A stretch of DNA of 64,000 nucleotides from Myxococcaceae bacterium (GCA_017881265.1 JADGRA010000023.1:1-64000); one strand, 5' to 3'; counted from the stretch's first letter, positions 1 through 9,336 are shown. Made by a program: numbers and translations. The notes: a model not told the origin generated them from the letters alone.

Positions 1-141
1 CTCGACGACGTCCGGGTCTGCTTCCTTGATGAGCTTGCGCATTCTGCTGAGGGTTTCCCCGCGCCAGTCCCCGAGTTCGGCGATTCTTTTCGAGATGAGC
101 TCCGATGCCGACTGGCCTTGGCTCGCGGCCGACTTTTTCAT
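1..141 (-). CDS. DUF1801-type protein, N-terminal part (cut by window edge)
   Basis: Only the first 47 codons are present; the frame runs off the left edge. The start is the ATG at 141. The visible residues include an N-terminal lysine/serine segment, then [18 protein letters not shown] and a helix ending in EADPDVVE. This helix-Gly-Asp-Trp-Arg-helix beginning is typical of DUF1801/YdhG-like small proteins, sometimes annotated as iron chaperones. No function is established for most of the family. It is transcribed away from the rest of the window, so no operon partner is visible. The assignment rests on N-terminal pattern alone. Confidence 0.6.
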   Translation of the reverse strand, partial: MKKSAASQGQSASELISKRIAELGDWRGETLSRMRKLIKEADPDVVE

Positions 142-1355
142 GTTCTCATCCTAGAAGTTTCAGATTTGTTTCATTTGCAAGACAGTGGAGGATAGCTTCA
201 GAGCAATGTTACGGCGGGCGTACATGCGCGGGAATAGCCAATCGTAATGATTTCACCTCGAACCGCGACATCTCAGAGTGGGCAGGTTTTTTTGGCAATC
301 CCCTCCTCGCCAGCGCCGCCATGGACCGCCTCCTCCACCACGGCCACGTCCTGGTCGTCGAGCGCGACTCGGACCGAGACCCGCCGGCAACCAAGAGGAG
401 GCGCACCGCGGTGGCAGCGACGGCCTCGTTCTTGTCGTTCGGGAATAGCTTTCCTGTGTCTGCTGAACCCGAGCGGCTTCGCCTCAACGAACGACGGGTT
501 GGACGTGGCGACGTCTCCTTGCCAGTCGACCCTCACTCGCGAACCGTTCCATCGCAACGGCCCGAATCGCTCTGCACACGGCTTCCACGGGGAGCTGGCG
601 ACCGCCTTGGGACCTCGGGTCACCCATTCTGGAAGCCCTTGGGGGGTTTCGGAGTACCGCCGACAACAGAAGTACACGCGCCCCCGTCGCCCGAGCGCGC
701 GCACGAAGGTGATCGACGAAGATTTCGTTGCGCACGAATCGCTCCGACGGCCCGATCAGATGTCCCTCACCGACGATGACGAGCCTCACGTTCGCGAAGA
801 TCTCTGGAGCAGCCCGGAGCCTTCTTGAGTGCCAAGGTTCGGAAGGGCGCGAGATAGAAGATGCGCGCCGCGGGGTCCGCAAGAGTACGCGCGCTTGTTC
901 AATAGGAATCGGCATGTCTCACTTCAGCTTCTCGTAGCAGGAGGCGACAAGAGCATCTGGGAAATCGACGCTGAACGAGGTCATGCGGGTAGCCGGGGGT
1001 CGACGTGTCGATCCGATCTGCAGCCTGCGCATCGCTCAAGAGCAGCCCGACATAGTCGAACCGAAGCTCGGCGCAAGCGAATAGAAGGCACTAGAGGACG
1101 TGCATCCCCATGTCCACTTGGCCGTCGTCGAAGAGGCGGTCAGCGACGAGCATTACCGGGCCGCAGCAGATTCGTCGGAATGAGACCCTTGGGGAGCCTG
1201 GCCGATGAGTTGACCCCAAAAAAAGACGCAGGCCGGAAAGGGCTTTCAAGCGTGCTCCCCGAGATGGACGAATTTAGAACCGCACTGATGGGACGAACGC
1301 TGATGTCTCCGAGCCATATTGCCGGGCACATGGCGGTGTGCTGAAGGGAGGGGCC
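142..1355. other. 1.2-kb stretch without a confident gene
   Basis: No frame on either strand here gives a convincing protein: the open frames are arginine- and serine-rich translations typical of noncoding high-GC DNA. The minus strand between about 273 and 915 holds protein-like fragments spread over different frames, listed separately as a possible decayed gene. A weak purine-rich ribosome binding site at 1344-1354 belongs to the next gene. Confidence 0.5.
273..915 (-). pseudogene. Possible decayed gene in three frames
   Basis: Reading down the minus strand, three adjacent stretches look protein-like but lie in different frames. The first (about 830-560) contains FANVRLVIVGEGHLIGPSER and a following helix. 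The second (about 545-450) contains RVRVDWQGDVATSNPSFVEA. The third (about 465-400) contains KLFPNDKNEAVAATAVRLLL. The pattern fits a gene broken by two or more frameshifts. I do not recognise the family, and chance open frames are common at this GC content. Confidence 0.2.
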
Positions 1356-1742
1356 ATGAACCTGGGCGGCTGCTATTGCGGGGCGATTAGGTACGAGGTG
1401 AGCACACCAATGACGGCGGTGACGTACTGCCACTGCTCGAAGTGTCGCCGGTGGCATGGGCACGTCGGGGCATACACTGCGGTGGACCGCGGGGGATTCC
1501 GGCTCACCGAGGCGCGGGGCCTTAAATGGCACACGGTGTCATCTACGGTCAGGCGGGGCTTCTGCAGCGAGTGCGGCTCGAGCGTGCTCTTTGACGAAAC
1601 GCCGGATCCGAAGATGGGGATTTGCGCCGGCACCCTCGATGCGCCCACCGGCATCCGTGAGAAGGCCCACATATTCGCGGCCAGCAAGGGCGACTACTAC
1701 GAGATTTCGGGAGATTTGCCCAAGTACGACACCCTCAAGTGA
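1356..1742 (+). CDS. GFA/CENP-V family zinc protein
   Basis: 128 residues. It matches the GFA fold (glutathione-dependent formaldehyde-activating enzyme / CENP-V family), a small beta-rich domain binding two zinc ions. The expected cysteine signatures are present: GCYCGAIRY near residue 5, CHCSKC near residue 30 and FCSECGS near residue 70. Most bacterial members have no proven substrate, so a formaldehyde role should not be assumed. The ATG at 1356 is preceded by a strong GGGAGGGG ribosome binding site; an upstream in-frame start at 1338 lacks one. The gene stands alone, with a convergent minus-strand membrane gene after it. Confidence 0.85.
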   Translation: MNLGGCYCGAIRYEVSTPMTAVTYCHCSKCRRWHGHVGAYTAVDRGGFRLTEARGLKWHTVSSTVRRGFCSECGSSVLFDETPDPKMGICAGTLDAPTGIREKAHIFAASKGDYYEISGDLPKYDTLK

Positions 1743-1810
1743 CGAAGGACCTGGTTCGAAAAGCTGTGAACGGGGATGCCCCGCCGCCCACCAGCACCAA
1801 GCCTTTTCCA

Positions 1811-2257
1811 TCACGTCGACCTGCCCGCTTTGGTCTGGTTCAGCCAGCCGAGGCCAACGAGCAGGATCACGGTCCCGAGTGCGAGGTAGAGAGCCTGTAG
1901 CGGAGGCTCATTGCCGTAGCCCAAGATGGCGATCTCGACGGCGAGCCAGACAAGCAACGCCCCTCCGACCGCGCACGCCAGCAACGGAGCCGGCTGATGG
2001 CGCCGCCACGTTAGGACTGCCGCCGCCAGCGGTCCGCCGCCGATGACCAGAAACAGGATCGCGCCGGATACGAAGTAGTCGGCGAAAGGTGAGCCGGCGA
2101 GCGCTGACATCGGCAGCGGGATGATCTGGGCACGGGGTCCGAGCATGAGCGCTGCTCCTCCGCCGAGCGCTCCGAGTGCCAGGACGACCTCGAGAGCGAT
2201 CGCGGTCTTGGCCAGCCCCGCGAGCGGTCCTCGAGAGTTCGCTATCGACATGGGCAT
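1811..2257 (-). CDS. Small four-helix membrane protein
   Basis: 148 residues with four hydrophobic segments: an N-terminal glycine/alanine-rich helix near residues 15-40, one near 62-80, one near 92-112 and one near 120-138. It ends in a short basic tail. I recognise no family or catalytic motif, so it is described only as an inner-membrane protein of unknown function. It lies about 100 bp downstream of the AI-2E-type permease on the same strand and might share its transcript. Confidence 0.6.
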   Translation of the reverse strand: MPMSIANSRGPLAGLAKTAIALEVVLALGALGGGAALMLGPRAQIIPLPMSALAGSPFADYFVSGAILFLVIGGGPLAAAVLTWRRHQPAPLLACAVGGALLVWLAVEIAILGYGNEPPLQALYLALGTVILLVGLGWLNQTKAGRST

Positions 2258-2355
2258 TCTTCGAGGCGCACGTTGCTCAAGATCGACCTCGCGCCAAGGG
2301 CGTCACGGGCGGCCATGGCAGATGCCGCCCTCGTGGAGGCGCTTGGGGGCGAGAG

Positions 2356-3366
2356 TCAAGAAGCCTCCTCGCGCCGCCGTTCGAGCTCGATCGCCAGCGA
2401 CTCGACGCAGAGCCGTACTACCAGCGGACCAAGTATCGCTCCGGTTACGCCGAATACTGCAATGCCACCGAGCATGGATACGAGGACAACGAACGTTGGG
2501 AGTTTGAGGCGCCCGTACCGTGTGAGGAAAGGCCGAAGGAAGTTGTCGACAAGGCTGTGTACGCCGAGGCCCATGGCGACGACGACTCCGAGGCGCCAGT
2601 ATTGCCCGCTCGCGCCGAGTTCAATCGCGAGTGGAATCCAAACGAGGCCGGTACCAACGAAGGGAACGAGCGCGCACACGGCTGTCAGAGGACCGAGGAT
2701 GAACGCGCGCGGGATTCCGATGGCAAGGTACGCCGCTGTCGCGAGAGCGCCCTGGACGAGCGCGGTCCCTCCTGCGCCGACGATGAGCCCGCGACCGGTT
2801 TCGCGAAAGGCGGCCGCCAATCGGGCCAATGCCTGGCTCGGGATCGGCGCGTGCTCCTCAAGCCACGCATAACCACGCTCGCCTTCGCTGATGAACGTGT
2901 AGAGGGCGGCACCAAAGACGACCACTGCTATTGCCGCGCGTGCCGACGCGCGCCCCACGACGGCCATCGCGCGCCATGCGTTCGTGCCATAGCGGCTCGC
3001 AAGGTCAGCCCAGTCGCTCAGCTCTGGGTGTGCGCCAGCCTTGCCCTCACCAAGGAGTACGGCGGCGAGTGACCCCTGGCCCTCGAGTGCTGCACGCACC
3101 TGACCCAGGAATTCCAGGATGGAGTTGGTGAGCGCAGCGACGATGCCAATCAGAGGAGCGAGGATCCCCACCGCGACTAGAACGATGAGCACACCGGCGG
3201 CGCGTCGCCGCCCACCGAGATGTCGCTCGAAATTTCGTACCGCCGGTCGGAGCAGGTCAGCAATCCAAGCCGCGAGCACAAGGGGCGCCCAGAGGGGGGC
3301 GAGGACCACGACCGCCGCGCCGCAGAAGGCCACCGCGAGAATGCTCATCGGTTTGAGCGGGCTCAT
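2356..3366 (-). CDS. AI-2E family (PerM-type) permease
   Basis: 336 residues with the layout of the AI-2E/PerM family (formerly UPF0118): paired N-terminal helices, two central helices (about residues 75-95 and 150-170), an amphipathic stretch, and a C-terminal block of helices containing IPRAFILGPLTAVCALVPFVG and a later HSLVDNFLRPFL signature. Family members have been linked to autoinducer-2 release, Na+/H+ exchange or unknown transport, so the substrate is open. The start ATG overlaps the stop of the upstream P-type ATPase by 4 bp (ATGA), so the two are translationally coupled and may cooperate in ion homeostasis. Confidence 0.85.
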   Translation of the reverse strand: MSPLKPMSILAVAFCGAAVVVLAPLWAPLVLAAWIADLLRPAVRNFERHLGGRRRAAGVLIVLVAVGILAPLIGIVAALTNSILEFLGQVRAALEGQGSLAAVLLGEGKAGAHPELSDWADLASRYGTNAWRAMAVVGRASARAAIAVVVFGAALYTFISEGERGYAWLEEHAPIPSQALARLAAAFRETGRGLIVGAGGTALVQGALATAAYLAIGIPRAFILGPLTAVCALVPFVGTGLVWIPLAIELGASGQYWRLGVVVAMGLGVHSLVDNFLRPFLTRYGRLKLPTFVVLVSMLGGIAVFGVTGAILGPLVVRLCVESLAIELERRREEAS

Positions 3367-5981
3367 GCTGGCCTTTTGGCGCGCCGTCTAACGCGCTTCA
3401 CGACTTCGAACCAAAGGACACAGACAAATCCGGCTCCCAGGCTGAGGAGGGCGTCCGTGGGGTGGAGCGGAGCGAAACGGAACAGGCGCCGGGCGGACGG
3501 GACCAGGAGAGCCAGGGCGAGAAAGGTAGGAGCGCCGAGTAGAACCCAGCGCACGGCGGTGTTGGGAACGCGCAGCATCGCGGCGGCGGACCGGGTCCAA
3601 GAACGATTGACCAGAATGACGACGACGAAAGAGACCACCAGCGTCGCGAAGGTGTGAGCGCGAGCAGCGTCCGCGGAGTGACCCTTGCGTGCGAGCAGGA
3701 AGACGGTCAAGCACACCACGAGAATGCTGAGACCCTGCAGGATGGCGATGCTGAGGGTCTCTCTCGAGAAGAGCCCCTCGTCTCGCCTTCTCGGCGGCCT
3801 CCGCATCACGTCGCTCTCGGCCTCTTCGGCCTCGAAGATGAGCGTGCACGATGGGTCGATAATCAGTTGAAGGAACGCGATATGGACGGGCAGTAGCAGC
3901 AACGGCCAGTCGGCGAAGAAGAGAGGTAGCATCGACAAGCCGACGATCGGCACGTGCACAGCTACGATGAAGACAATGGCCTTCTTGATGTTGTCATAGA
4001 TACGTCGGCCGAGGCGCACCGCGCCGACGATTGAAGAGAAGTCATCGTCAAGTAGCACGAGGGACGCCGCCTCGCGCGCTACGTCAGTTCCGCGCCCTCC
4101 CATCGCGATGCCGATGTGCGCGGCCTTCAAAGCTGGCGCGTCGTTCACGCCGTCGCCGGTCATCGCGACCACCTCGTTGTTCGCCTTGAGTGCGTTGACG
4201 ATGCGTAGTTTCTGCGCGGGGACGACGCGCGCAAAGACCTGTACATCCGAGACGCGCCGGGCGAGCTCCTCCTCGGACATCCGTTCGAGATCGAGCCCGG
4301 TGAGCACGGTCTCGCAGTGGGTGAGGCCGGCGTGTCGAGCGATACTTTGGGCGGTGGCCGGATAGTCACCGGTGATCATCACTACCCGCACGCCAGCGGC
4401 CTGACACTCGGCCACGGCGCCAGGCACCTTGAGCCGCAGCGGATCTTCGAAGCCCAATAGGCCGACAAGCTCGAGGGAAAGGTCGTGGTGCTCAACAGGA
4501 AGCGCTTCCGCGCGCGTGATGCCACGCGCGACGCCAAGAACGCGTAGGCCCTGTGATGCGAGGCTCATCACGTCGCGCGCCATCGAGGCGCGTTGATTCG
4601 CCGTGAAATGGCAGAGGTTGGCGATGGCCTCGGGCGCGCCTTTGGTCGCCACCACAATGTCGTCGTTGGTACCGACGTGCCAAGCGTGGGTTACCGCGAG
4701 CAGGCCGGGCGTAAGTGGGTACTCGCGCACCAGCGTCCAGTCCGGATGGAGGTGCTCCGTGTTCTCGATGAGCCGGTCCCCCGCCTCGTGTAGTGCCCGC
4801 TCCATAGGATCGAATGGGTCGCGTTTGCTCGCCAGGATTGCGTGCTCGAGCAGGCTGTGCAGCTCTTCAGGAAGGTCTCCGTCGAGGCTGGCCAGGTCAA
4901 TCGAGCTGCCCGCTGTGGCAAGCTTTCGTAAGGTCATCTGGTTTTGTGTGAGCGTGCCCGTCTTGTCGACGCACAGGACGGTGGCGGCACCTAACATCTC
5001 GACCGCCGACATCCGTCGCGTGAGCACTTGGGTGCGCGAGAGCCGCCACGCACCGAGCGCGAGAAAAATGGTGAGCACGACGGGAAACTCCTCGGGGAGG
5101 ATGGCCATGGCCATCGCGATGCCCGCGAGGAAGCCCTGCTTCCATATGTCCGCACCACCACCGCGGGTGACCCCGAATACAACTACCACCAGCACGCAGG
5201 CTACGAGCCCCGTAATGGCCAGGATGCGAACGACGCGCCTGGTCTCCGTCTGCAGCATCGTCGGTTCGGACTTGGTTTGTTCGAGCGCCTTGCCGATCTT
5301 GCCAAGCTCCGCGCGCGGCCCCGTAGCCGTGATGTCGACGATGCCTTGTCCAGCCGTCACCAGGGTGCCGGAGAACACCGACGGCAAGTCGTCGCCGCCA
5401 GGCCGGTCAAGCGCCTGAGCATCGATGGATGGCACCTTGCGGACCGGCACCGACTCTCCGGTCAACAGCGACTCGTCGGCGGAGACGTGCAGTGCTCGTC
5501 GTAAGAGACCATCGGCAGGGATGCGGTCGCCCTCGGCAAGCACAACGAGGTCGCCGCGCACCACGTCACGACTGGCGATACGCCGCCGTTTGCCGTCGCG
5601 AATCACCAGGGCGCGCGGGCTAGAGAGATCGCGCAGAGCCTCGAGCGCGTGTTCCGTGCGCCGCTCCTGAACGATGGTGATGGTCATGACGACGAACACG
5701 AAGCCAAGCAGCATCAGCGCGTCGGTCGGCTCCCCCATGAGGAGGTACACGACGCCGGCAGCAACCAGCATGAGGAACATCGGCTCGCGCACGACCTCGA
5801 GTACGATGGTGAGCAGGTTGCGCTTCTGCTGTGCGGGGAGCTCGTTCGGCCCCTCCTGTTGCAAGCGAGTGCGCGCGTCTTCCTCGCGAAGTCCGACGAG
5901 CCCGTCGAGACTCAGAACACCGCTCGAAAACCGGGTGCGCGTGGTCGAGGGCTCCCGAGCGCTCTCACTAGGCTCGCTCAC
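3363..5981 (-). CDS. P2-type cation-transporting ATPase
   Basis: 872 residues with full P-type ATPase architecture: N-terminal cation-ATPase domain (about 20-55), two helices (about 55-105), actuator domain with TGES at 174-177, helices 3-4 with PEEFP at 296-300, phosphorylation site DKTGTLT with Asp339, the nucleotide-binding domain, a TGDGVND hinge motif near 610, and six C-terminal helices. The M4 sequence PEEFP replaces the PEGLP usual in SERCA-like Ca2+ pumps. The M6 region carries an Asp-Pro-Ser-Cys stretch. The ion could be Ca2+, Mn2+ or monovalent; the sequence does not decide. It is translationally coupled to the downstream AI-2E-type permease. Confidence 0.9.
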   Translation of the reverse strand: MSEPSESAREPSTTRTRFSSGVLSLDGLVGLREEDARTRLQQEGPNELPAQQKRNLLTIVLEVVREPMFLMLVAAGVVYLLMGEPTDALMLLGFVFVVMTITIVQERRTEHALEALRDLSSPRALVIRDGKRRRIASRDVVRGDLVVLAEGDRIPADGLLRRALHVSADESLLTGESVPVRKVPSIDAQALDRPGGDDLPSVFSGTLVTAGQGIVDITATGPRAELGKIGKALEQTKSEPTMLQTETRRVVRILAITGLVACVLVVVVFGVTRGGGADIWKQGFLAGIAMAMAILPEEFPVVLTIFLALGAWRLSRTQVLTRRMSAVEMLGAATVLCVDKTGTLTQNQMTLRKLATAGSSIDLASLDGDLPEELHSLLEHAILASKRDPFDPMERALHEAGDRLIENTEHLHPDWTLVREYPLTPGLLAVTHAWHVGTNDDIVVATKGAPEAIANLCHFTANQRASMARDVMSLASQGLRVLGVARGITRAEALPVEHHDLSLELVGLLGFEDPLRLKVPGAVAECQAAGVRVVMITGDYPATAQSIARHAGLTHCETVLTGLDLERMSEEELARRVSDVQVFARVVPAQKLRIVNALKANNEVVAMTGDGVNDAPALKAAHIGIAMGGRGTDVAREAASLVLLDDDFSSIVGAVRLGRRIYDNIKKAIVFIVAVHVPIVGLSMLPLFFADWPLLLLPVHIAFLQLIIDPSCTLIFEAEEAESDVMRRPPRRRDEGLFSRETLSIAILQGLSILVVCLTVFLLARKGHSADAARAHTFATLVVSFVVVILVNRSWTRSAAAMLRVPNTAVRWVLLGAPTFLALALLVPSARRLFRFAPLHPTDALLSLGAGFVCVLWFEVVKRVRRRAKRPA

Positions 5982-6467
5982 GCCCCAGCCATAGGCGGCG
6001 CGCCGACAGGGGCCCGATGAAATTCGAGCATCACTCTCTCCATGGCACTCGAGACCCTAGCCCGAACGCGGATCCAGGACTGCCATGATGTGACAGGGAG
6101 CCGAGTGGTTTGTGCGCGACCTGTTTCTCAAGCAGACCGCAGGGGAGCGCCATCCCACCAGCCGCTCGGAACCGGACGCGAAGAAGCAGCACAACCGCAC
6201 CGTCTGTTCAAGGCCCGGTCGAAAAAGAAGGTTAGAACGCTCGGTGTCGTTCTGAACCTCGACCGGCCGCCTCGATTAACAGCGGCGTCCCGAGATTCAC
6301 GAAGCGCCACGCGCATGTCAGTGGCGCGCGTTGGGCGGAGAGGTGTTCGTACTTTCTCTCCGGCTGTAAAACGGGTCTCGGTCCTCAGGAGAGCGAGGGT
6401 GCCACCTCGCCGCCGAGCACCCAGATCGCCGCGCTCGCGCACCTCCGCGACAGCACGCCAGAAAAGC
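5982..6467. other. Intergenic stretch, no gene seen
   Basis: About 490 bp between the divergent upstream end of the ATPase gene and the tRNA-Asn terminator. Both strands give only arginine-rich or proline-rich translations without a plausible ribosome binding site. It presumably holds the ATPase promoter, but no clear -35/-10 pair stands out. Confidence 0.5.
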
Positions 6468-6501
6468 GAAGCCCCGACCACCGCGAGGCGATCGGGGCTT
6501 C
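6468..6501 (-). terminator. Rho-independent-type terminator after tRNA-Asn
   Basis: A perfect 10-bp inverted repeat (GAAGCCCCGA / TCGGGGCTTC) with a 14-nt loop lies 39 bp past the 3' end of the minus-strand tRNA-Asn. On that strand it is followed by GCTTTTC, a short T run. Position and structure fit a terminator for the tRNA transcript. Confidence 0.65.
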
Positions 6502-6540
6502 CGTTCAACACCTGCTCGCCCTTTTTGAAGAGCGATGAAA

Positions 6541-6616
6541 TGGCTCCCCGACCAGGACTCGAACCTGGGACATGGTGATTAACAGTCACCCGCTCTACCA
6601 GCTGAGCTATCGGGGA
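6541..6616 (-). tRNA. tRNA-Asn (GTT)
   Basis: A 76-nt cloverleaf on the minus strand with acceptor stem TCCCCGA/TCGGGGA, D arm with AGCTCAGCTGGTAGAGC, anticodon loop CTGTTAA (anticodon GTT), T arm GGTTCGAGTCC, and an encoded 3' CCA. Confidence 0.97.
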
Positions 6617-6649
6617 ATGAGGGGCGGTGTTTAGGGTGCGACTTCCGCC

Positions 6650-7858
6650 ATGTCAACGCCTTGGCCCGCAGAGGAGCGACTCCGGAGCATTGACTGGGAA
6701 AGCCTCCCTAGGGTTCGGGCTGGTGTTACGGCGGCGCTCGGAGCGGTTCTGGCCGGCCGGGAGGCAACCCGGGCGCTGACCGGACTCCTCCGACAGAACC
6801 CTTCCTGGACCGGCGCGGAGCGGGGCGTCGCCGCCGAGGCGCTCCTCGGCGTGGCGCTCTGGCGGCGACGTCTTCGGCACCATTCCCTCGACGCTACCCC
6901 AGACGCCCTTCTGGGCGCGTTGCTTCGGGACCTCGCCGGCGCCAGCGGTCAACCCCAGCCTCCCCCCGAGGATTGGCCAACGCGTCTTTCCTACCCGGAC
7001 TGGCTCGCCGAGGAATTCCGCCGTGCGCTGGGCGAGGAGGCGGAGGCCTTCGCCGCGGCGAGCAACCTGCCGGGTCCCATTACCGTCCGCGCCAACAGCC
7101 TGCAGCTGCACCCGGAGGCGCTTGGCGAGCGTCTGCGGGCGGAGGGCGTCCCGAGCAAGCCGACAGCCCATGCACCGGATGGCCTGGTCCTGGGCGGTCG
7201 GCCCAACGTCCTCGGGCTGCCGAGCCACCAGTCTGGACTCTTCGAGGTCCAGGACGAGGGCTCTCAGCTGGTGGGCCTTTGTCTGGATGTGCACCCGGGG
7301 GACCATGTTCTTGACCTCTGCGCCGGCGCCGGCGGGAAGACGTTGCTCCTCGGAGCCGCACTCAAGGACGAGGGCCGTCTGGACGCCTTCGATGTCGACC
7401 ACGCCGCACTCAGCCGCCTCGAGCATCGCGCCGCCCGTGCGGGCGTGCGTACCTCGCTACGCATCCTCCGCGACCTCCCGCCCGGACTGCGGGCGACGCA
7501 CGTGCTGGTGGACGCGCCCTGCTCGGCCTTGGGGACGCTGCGACGGGGGCCGGACTTTCGCTGGCGGTTGGACCCCGGTGCCGTGGCCAGATTTCCCCGG
7601 CTGCAGAGGGAACTGCTCGAGACGGCGGCCCGGCACACGGCACCTGCCGGGCGCCTCGTCTACGCCACGTGCACCGTCCGGCCAGCGGAAAACCAGAACG
7701 TCGTCGAGGACTTCCTCTCAACGCACCGTGACTTCGCCCGGGAAGCGGCACCCGTGCCCCCCGCGCTGCAGTCTCCGGACGGCGACCTGGTGACGCTGCC
7801 GCACCGCCATGGGATGGACGCGTTTTATGCGGCGGTGTTGGGGCGCCGGGCAGGGTGA
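6650..7858 (+). CDS. RsmB/NOL1-NOP2-Sun family RNA m5C methyltransferase
   Basis: 402 residues. The N-terminal third resembles the NusB-like RNA-binding domain of RsmB. The Rossmann methyltransferase domain begins near 205, with an SAM-binding loop CAGAGGKT at 224-231. The two cysteines of this family are both present: Cys291 in DAPCSALG and the nucleophile-type Cys341 in YATCTV. These enzymes form 5-methylcytosine in 16S rRNA (C967 in E. coli) or tRNA, so 16S rRNA is the likely target. The gene starts 34 bp beyond the tRNA-Asn 5' end, which is divergently transcribed, and stands alone. Confidence 0.88.
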   Translation: MSTPWPAEERLRSIDWESLPRVRAGVTAALGAVLAGREATRALTGLLRQNPSWTGAERGVAAEALLGVALWRRRLRHHSLDATPDALLGALLRDLAGASGQPQPPPEDWPTRLSYPDWLAEEFRRALGEEAEAFAAASNLPGPITVRANSLQLHPEALGERLRAEGVPSKPTAHAPDGLVLGGRPNVLGLPSHQSGLFEVQDEGSQLVGLCLDVHPGDHVLDLCAGAGGKTLLLGAALKDEGRLDAFDVDHAALSRLEHRAARAGVRTSLRILRDLPPGLRATHVLVDAPCSALGTLRRGPDFRWRLDPGAVARFPRLQRELLETAARHTAPAGRLVYATCTVRPAENQNVVEDFLSTHRDFAREAAPVPPALQSPDGDLVTLPHRHGMDAFYAAVLGRRAG

Positions 7859-7884
7859 AGCGCCGATAGCCCGTTCCTGTGCTC

Positions 7885-8304
7885 TCAGGCGCGACCGCCT
7901 GCCGCGGAGGCACTTCGCGAGTGCCTTGTGAGGACGAGGCTACAGGCAAGGACGAGTGCCCCCTCGAGGATGAAGACGGACATGAAGGGGTCGCCGTGGC
8001 GGTACACCATCCCGCCCACGCCGGTGGCGAGGTAGAGCACGCCGATGAACGCCGTGACGATGAGCAGGCTAGGGTCCCCCCGTCGGAGACGAAACCAGGC
8101 CAGGAAGATGGTGACGCCGAAGAGCAGCATGGCACCGCCGACGAAGTACCAGGTGACGTAGAGCATGCTGTAGACGTCCCAGGCGACCGGGAACGTGTCG
8201 AGCTGCGCATCGACAGCCCGTCGTCCCAGGAAGGAGTGCCCGTAGGCGCCTAGGGCGATGAGGACACCGAGGAGGAGGAGCAGGGCCGCGGCCGCCCGCC
8301 TCAC
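7885..8304 (-). CDS. Four-helix membrane protein in the arsR operon
   Basis: 139 residues with four predicted transmembrane helices (about 5-22, 47-68, 78-100, 108-125) and a short Ser/Ala-rich cytoplasmic end. I recognise no catalytic motif. Its start overlaps the stop of the SRPBCC gene by 4 bp, so it is the third member of a translationally coupled arsR-SRPBCC-membrane protein operon. Function is unknown. Confidence 0.75.
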   Translation of the reverse strand: MRRAAAALLLLLGVLIALGAYGHSFLGRRAVDAQLDTFPVAWDVYSMLYVTWYFVGGAMLLFGVTIFLAWFRLRRGDPSLLIVTAFIGVLYLATGVGGMVYRHGDPFMSVFILEGALVLACSLVLTRHSRSASAAGGRA

Positions 8305-8780
8305 GACAAACCGCCTTCGGCTGCGGCGGCCGCCGCGAAGTCCTCGAGTGTCTTGCCCCAGCCTCCGGGGCCGTCGATGCCCTTGCGCAGCTCGGCTGCA
8401 TCTGCGCCGTAGCGTTCGAGGTTTCGGTGCTCAAGCTGCACCAGCGTCCGCTTCGGGCCCTCGGGGGTGAAGGTCACCTCGACCTCGGTGAGGAAAGTTG
8501 GGTCAAACTTCCACTGGGCGGTGATTTGCCAGGCCAGCACGAGCCGGCGAGGTGGGTCCCAGGTCAGCACCTTTCCGGTGTCGCACTCCGAGCCATCCTC
8601 GCAGACCGCGTACCACCGTCCGCCCGACCGGGGCTCGAGCACCGCCCGCTTGAGCGGGGACGCACCGATGTGGTGTTCGCGAGGCCACCAGCGGTCGATG
8701 CCCTCGCTGAAGACGCGGAAGGCCCGCTCAGCCGAGGTCGTCACCACCACCTTCTTTCGCACCGGTTCGACGCTGTTCAT
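8301..8780 (-). CDS. SRPBCC (AHSA1-like) domain protein
   Basis: 159 residues forming a single START/Bet v1-like domain of the AHSA1 type. Typical features are the N-terminal strand with RKKVVVTTSAERAFRVF, the segment GIDRWWPREHHIG, the motif GGRWYAV near 55-61, and a C-terminal GWGKTLEDF helix. Such proteins bind hydrophobic ligands and are often paired with an ArsR regulator, as here. The ATG at 8780 overlaps the end of the arsR gene by 4 bp; the frame stays open upstream but that part is antiparallel shadow of arsR. The ligand is unknown. Confidence 0.85.
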   Translation of the reverse strand: MNSVEPVRKKVVVTTSAERAFRVFSEGIDRWWPREHHIGASPLKRAVLEPRSGGRWYAVCEDGSECDTGKVLTWDPPRRLVLAWQITAQWKFDPTFLTEVEVTFTPEGPKRTLVQLEHRNLERYGADAAELRKGIDGPGGWGKTLEDFAAAAAAEGGLS

Positions 8781-9088
8781 GTGTCGGCCTCCTTGTTGGC
8801 TGCCACCGCGAAGGCGGCGAGGGCTTGGTTCCAGAAGCGGTCGAGATAGGCTTGCATCAGCTTCACTCCGCGCGGGTCGACCCGGTAGACGTGCCGGGTC
8901 CCCTCCTGGCGCTCCGTGACCAGCCCTGCGCCGCGGAGCACCTTGAGGTGCTGCGAGACGGCCGGACGTGTCACCGTCAGTCGCGAGGCAAGCTTGCCGA
9001 CGGACATGGGCCGGCGGGCGAGGCGCTCGAAAATCTCTCGCCGCGTCGGGTCTCCCAGCGCAGTAAAGCATCGCGCAGCGTTAGTCAT
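8777..9088 (-). CDS. ArsR family transcriptional regulator
   Basis: 103 residues with a winged helix: ALGDPTRREIFERLARRPMS begins helix 1-2, the recognition helix lies in TRPAVSQHLKVLRGAGLV (about 40-57), and a beta wing follows. No metal-binding cysteine pair is visible, so it belongs to the non-metal ArsR group that commonly controls SRPBCC genes. It heads a coupled three-gene operon (ATGA overlaps) and probably represses it through the AT-rich operator-like region just upstream. The effector is unknown. Confidence 0.9.
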   Translation of the reverse strand: MTNAARCFTALGDPTRREIFERLARRPMSVGKLASRLTVTRPAVSQHLKVLRGAGLVTERQEGTRHVYRVDPRGVKLMQAYLDRFWNQALAAFAVAANKEADT

Positions 9089-9099
9089 GAATAACGGTA

Positions 9100-9128
9100 A
9101 GCATTCGCTAACTAATAGGCACTGTCAA
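9100..9128 (-). promoter_or_regulatory. Promoter/operator region of the arsR operon
   Basis: On the minus strand a perfect TTGACA (9128-9123) is followed after 17 bp by AATGCT (9105-9100), a weak -10. Transcription would begin only a few bases before the ATG at 9088, giving a very short leader. The segment 9091-9118 is markedly AT-rich for this genome and contains the imperfect inverted pair TTAGC/GCTTA, a plausible site for the ArsR product itself. Confidence 0.4.
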
Positions 9129-9336
9129 GGGGGCAGACAGGGCCGGGGCGGCCTCTCCTGCGCGAGGGACGTTCCTGGGGGCCCGCCTCTCCCGCGCAAG
9201 ACGGCCGGGAAGCCACGCCTCACCTATGCCCCGTGCCCACCCGCGGTGGGCCGTCTCACGTCGCGCGCATACCAGAAGGTCCCCCTGGAGCTGCCTTCGG
9301 CGGTAGCATCGTCCGCCGGCGGACGGGGGTAGGGGC

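Noticed and set aside
829-1344. A plus-strand frame of 171 codons before the GFA gene
   Set aside because: Only its last 50 residues look even slightly protein-like, there is no ribosome binding site, and no family is recognised.
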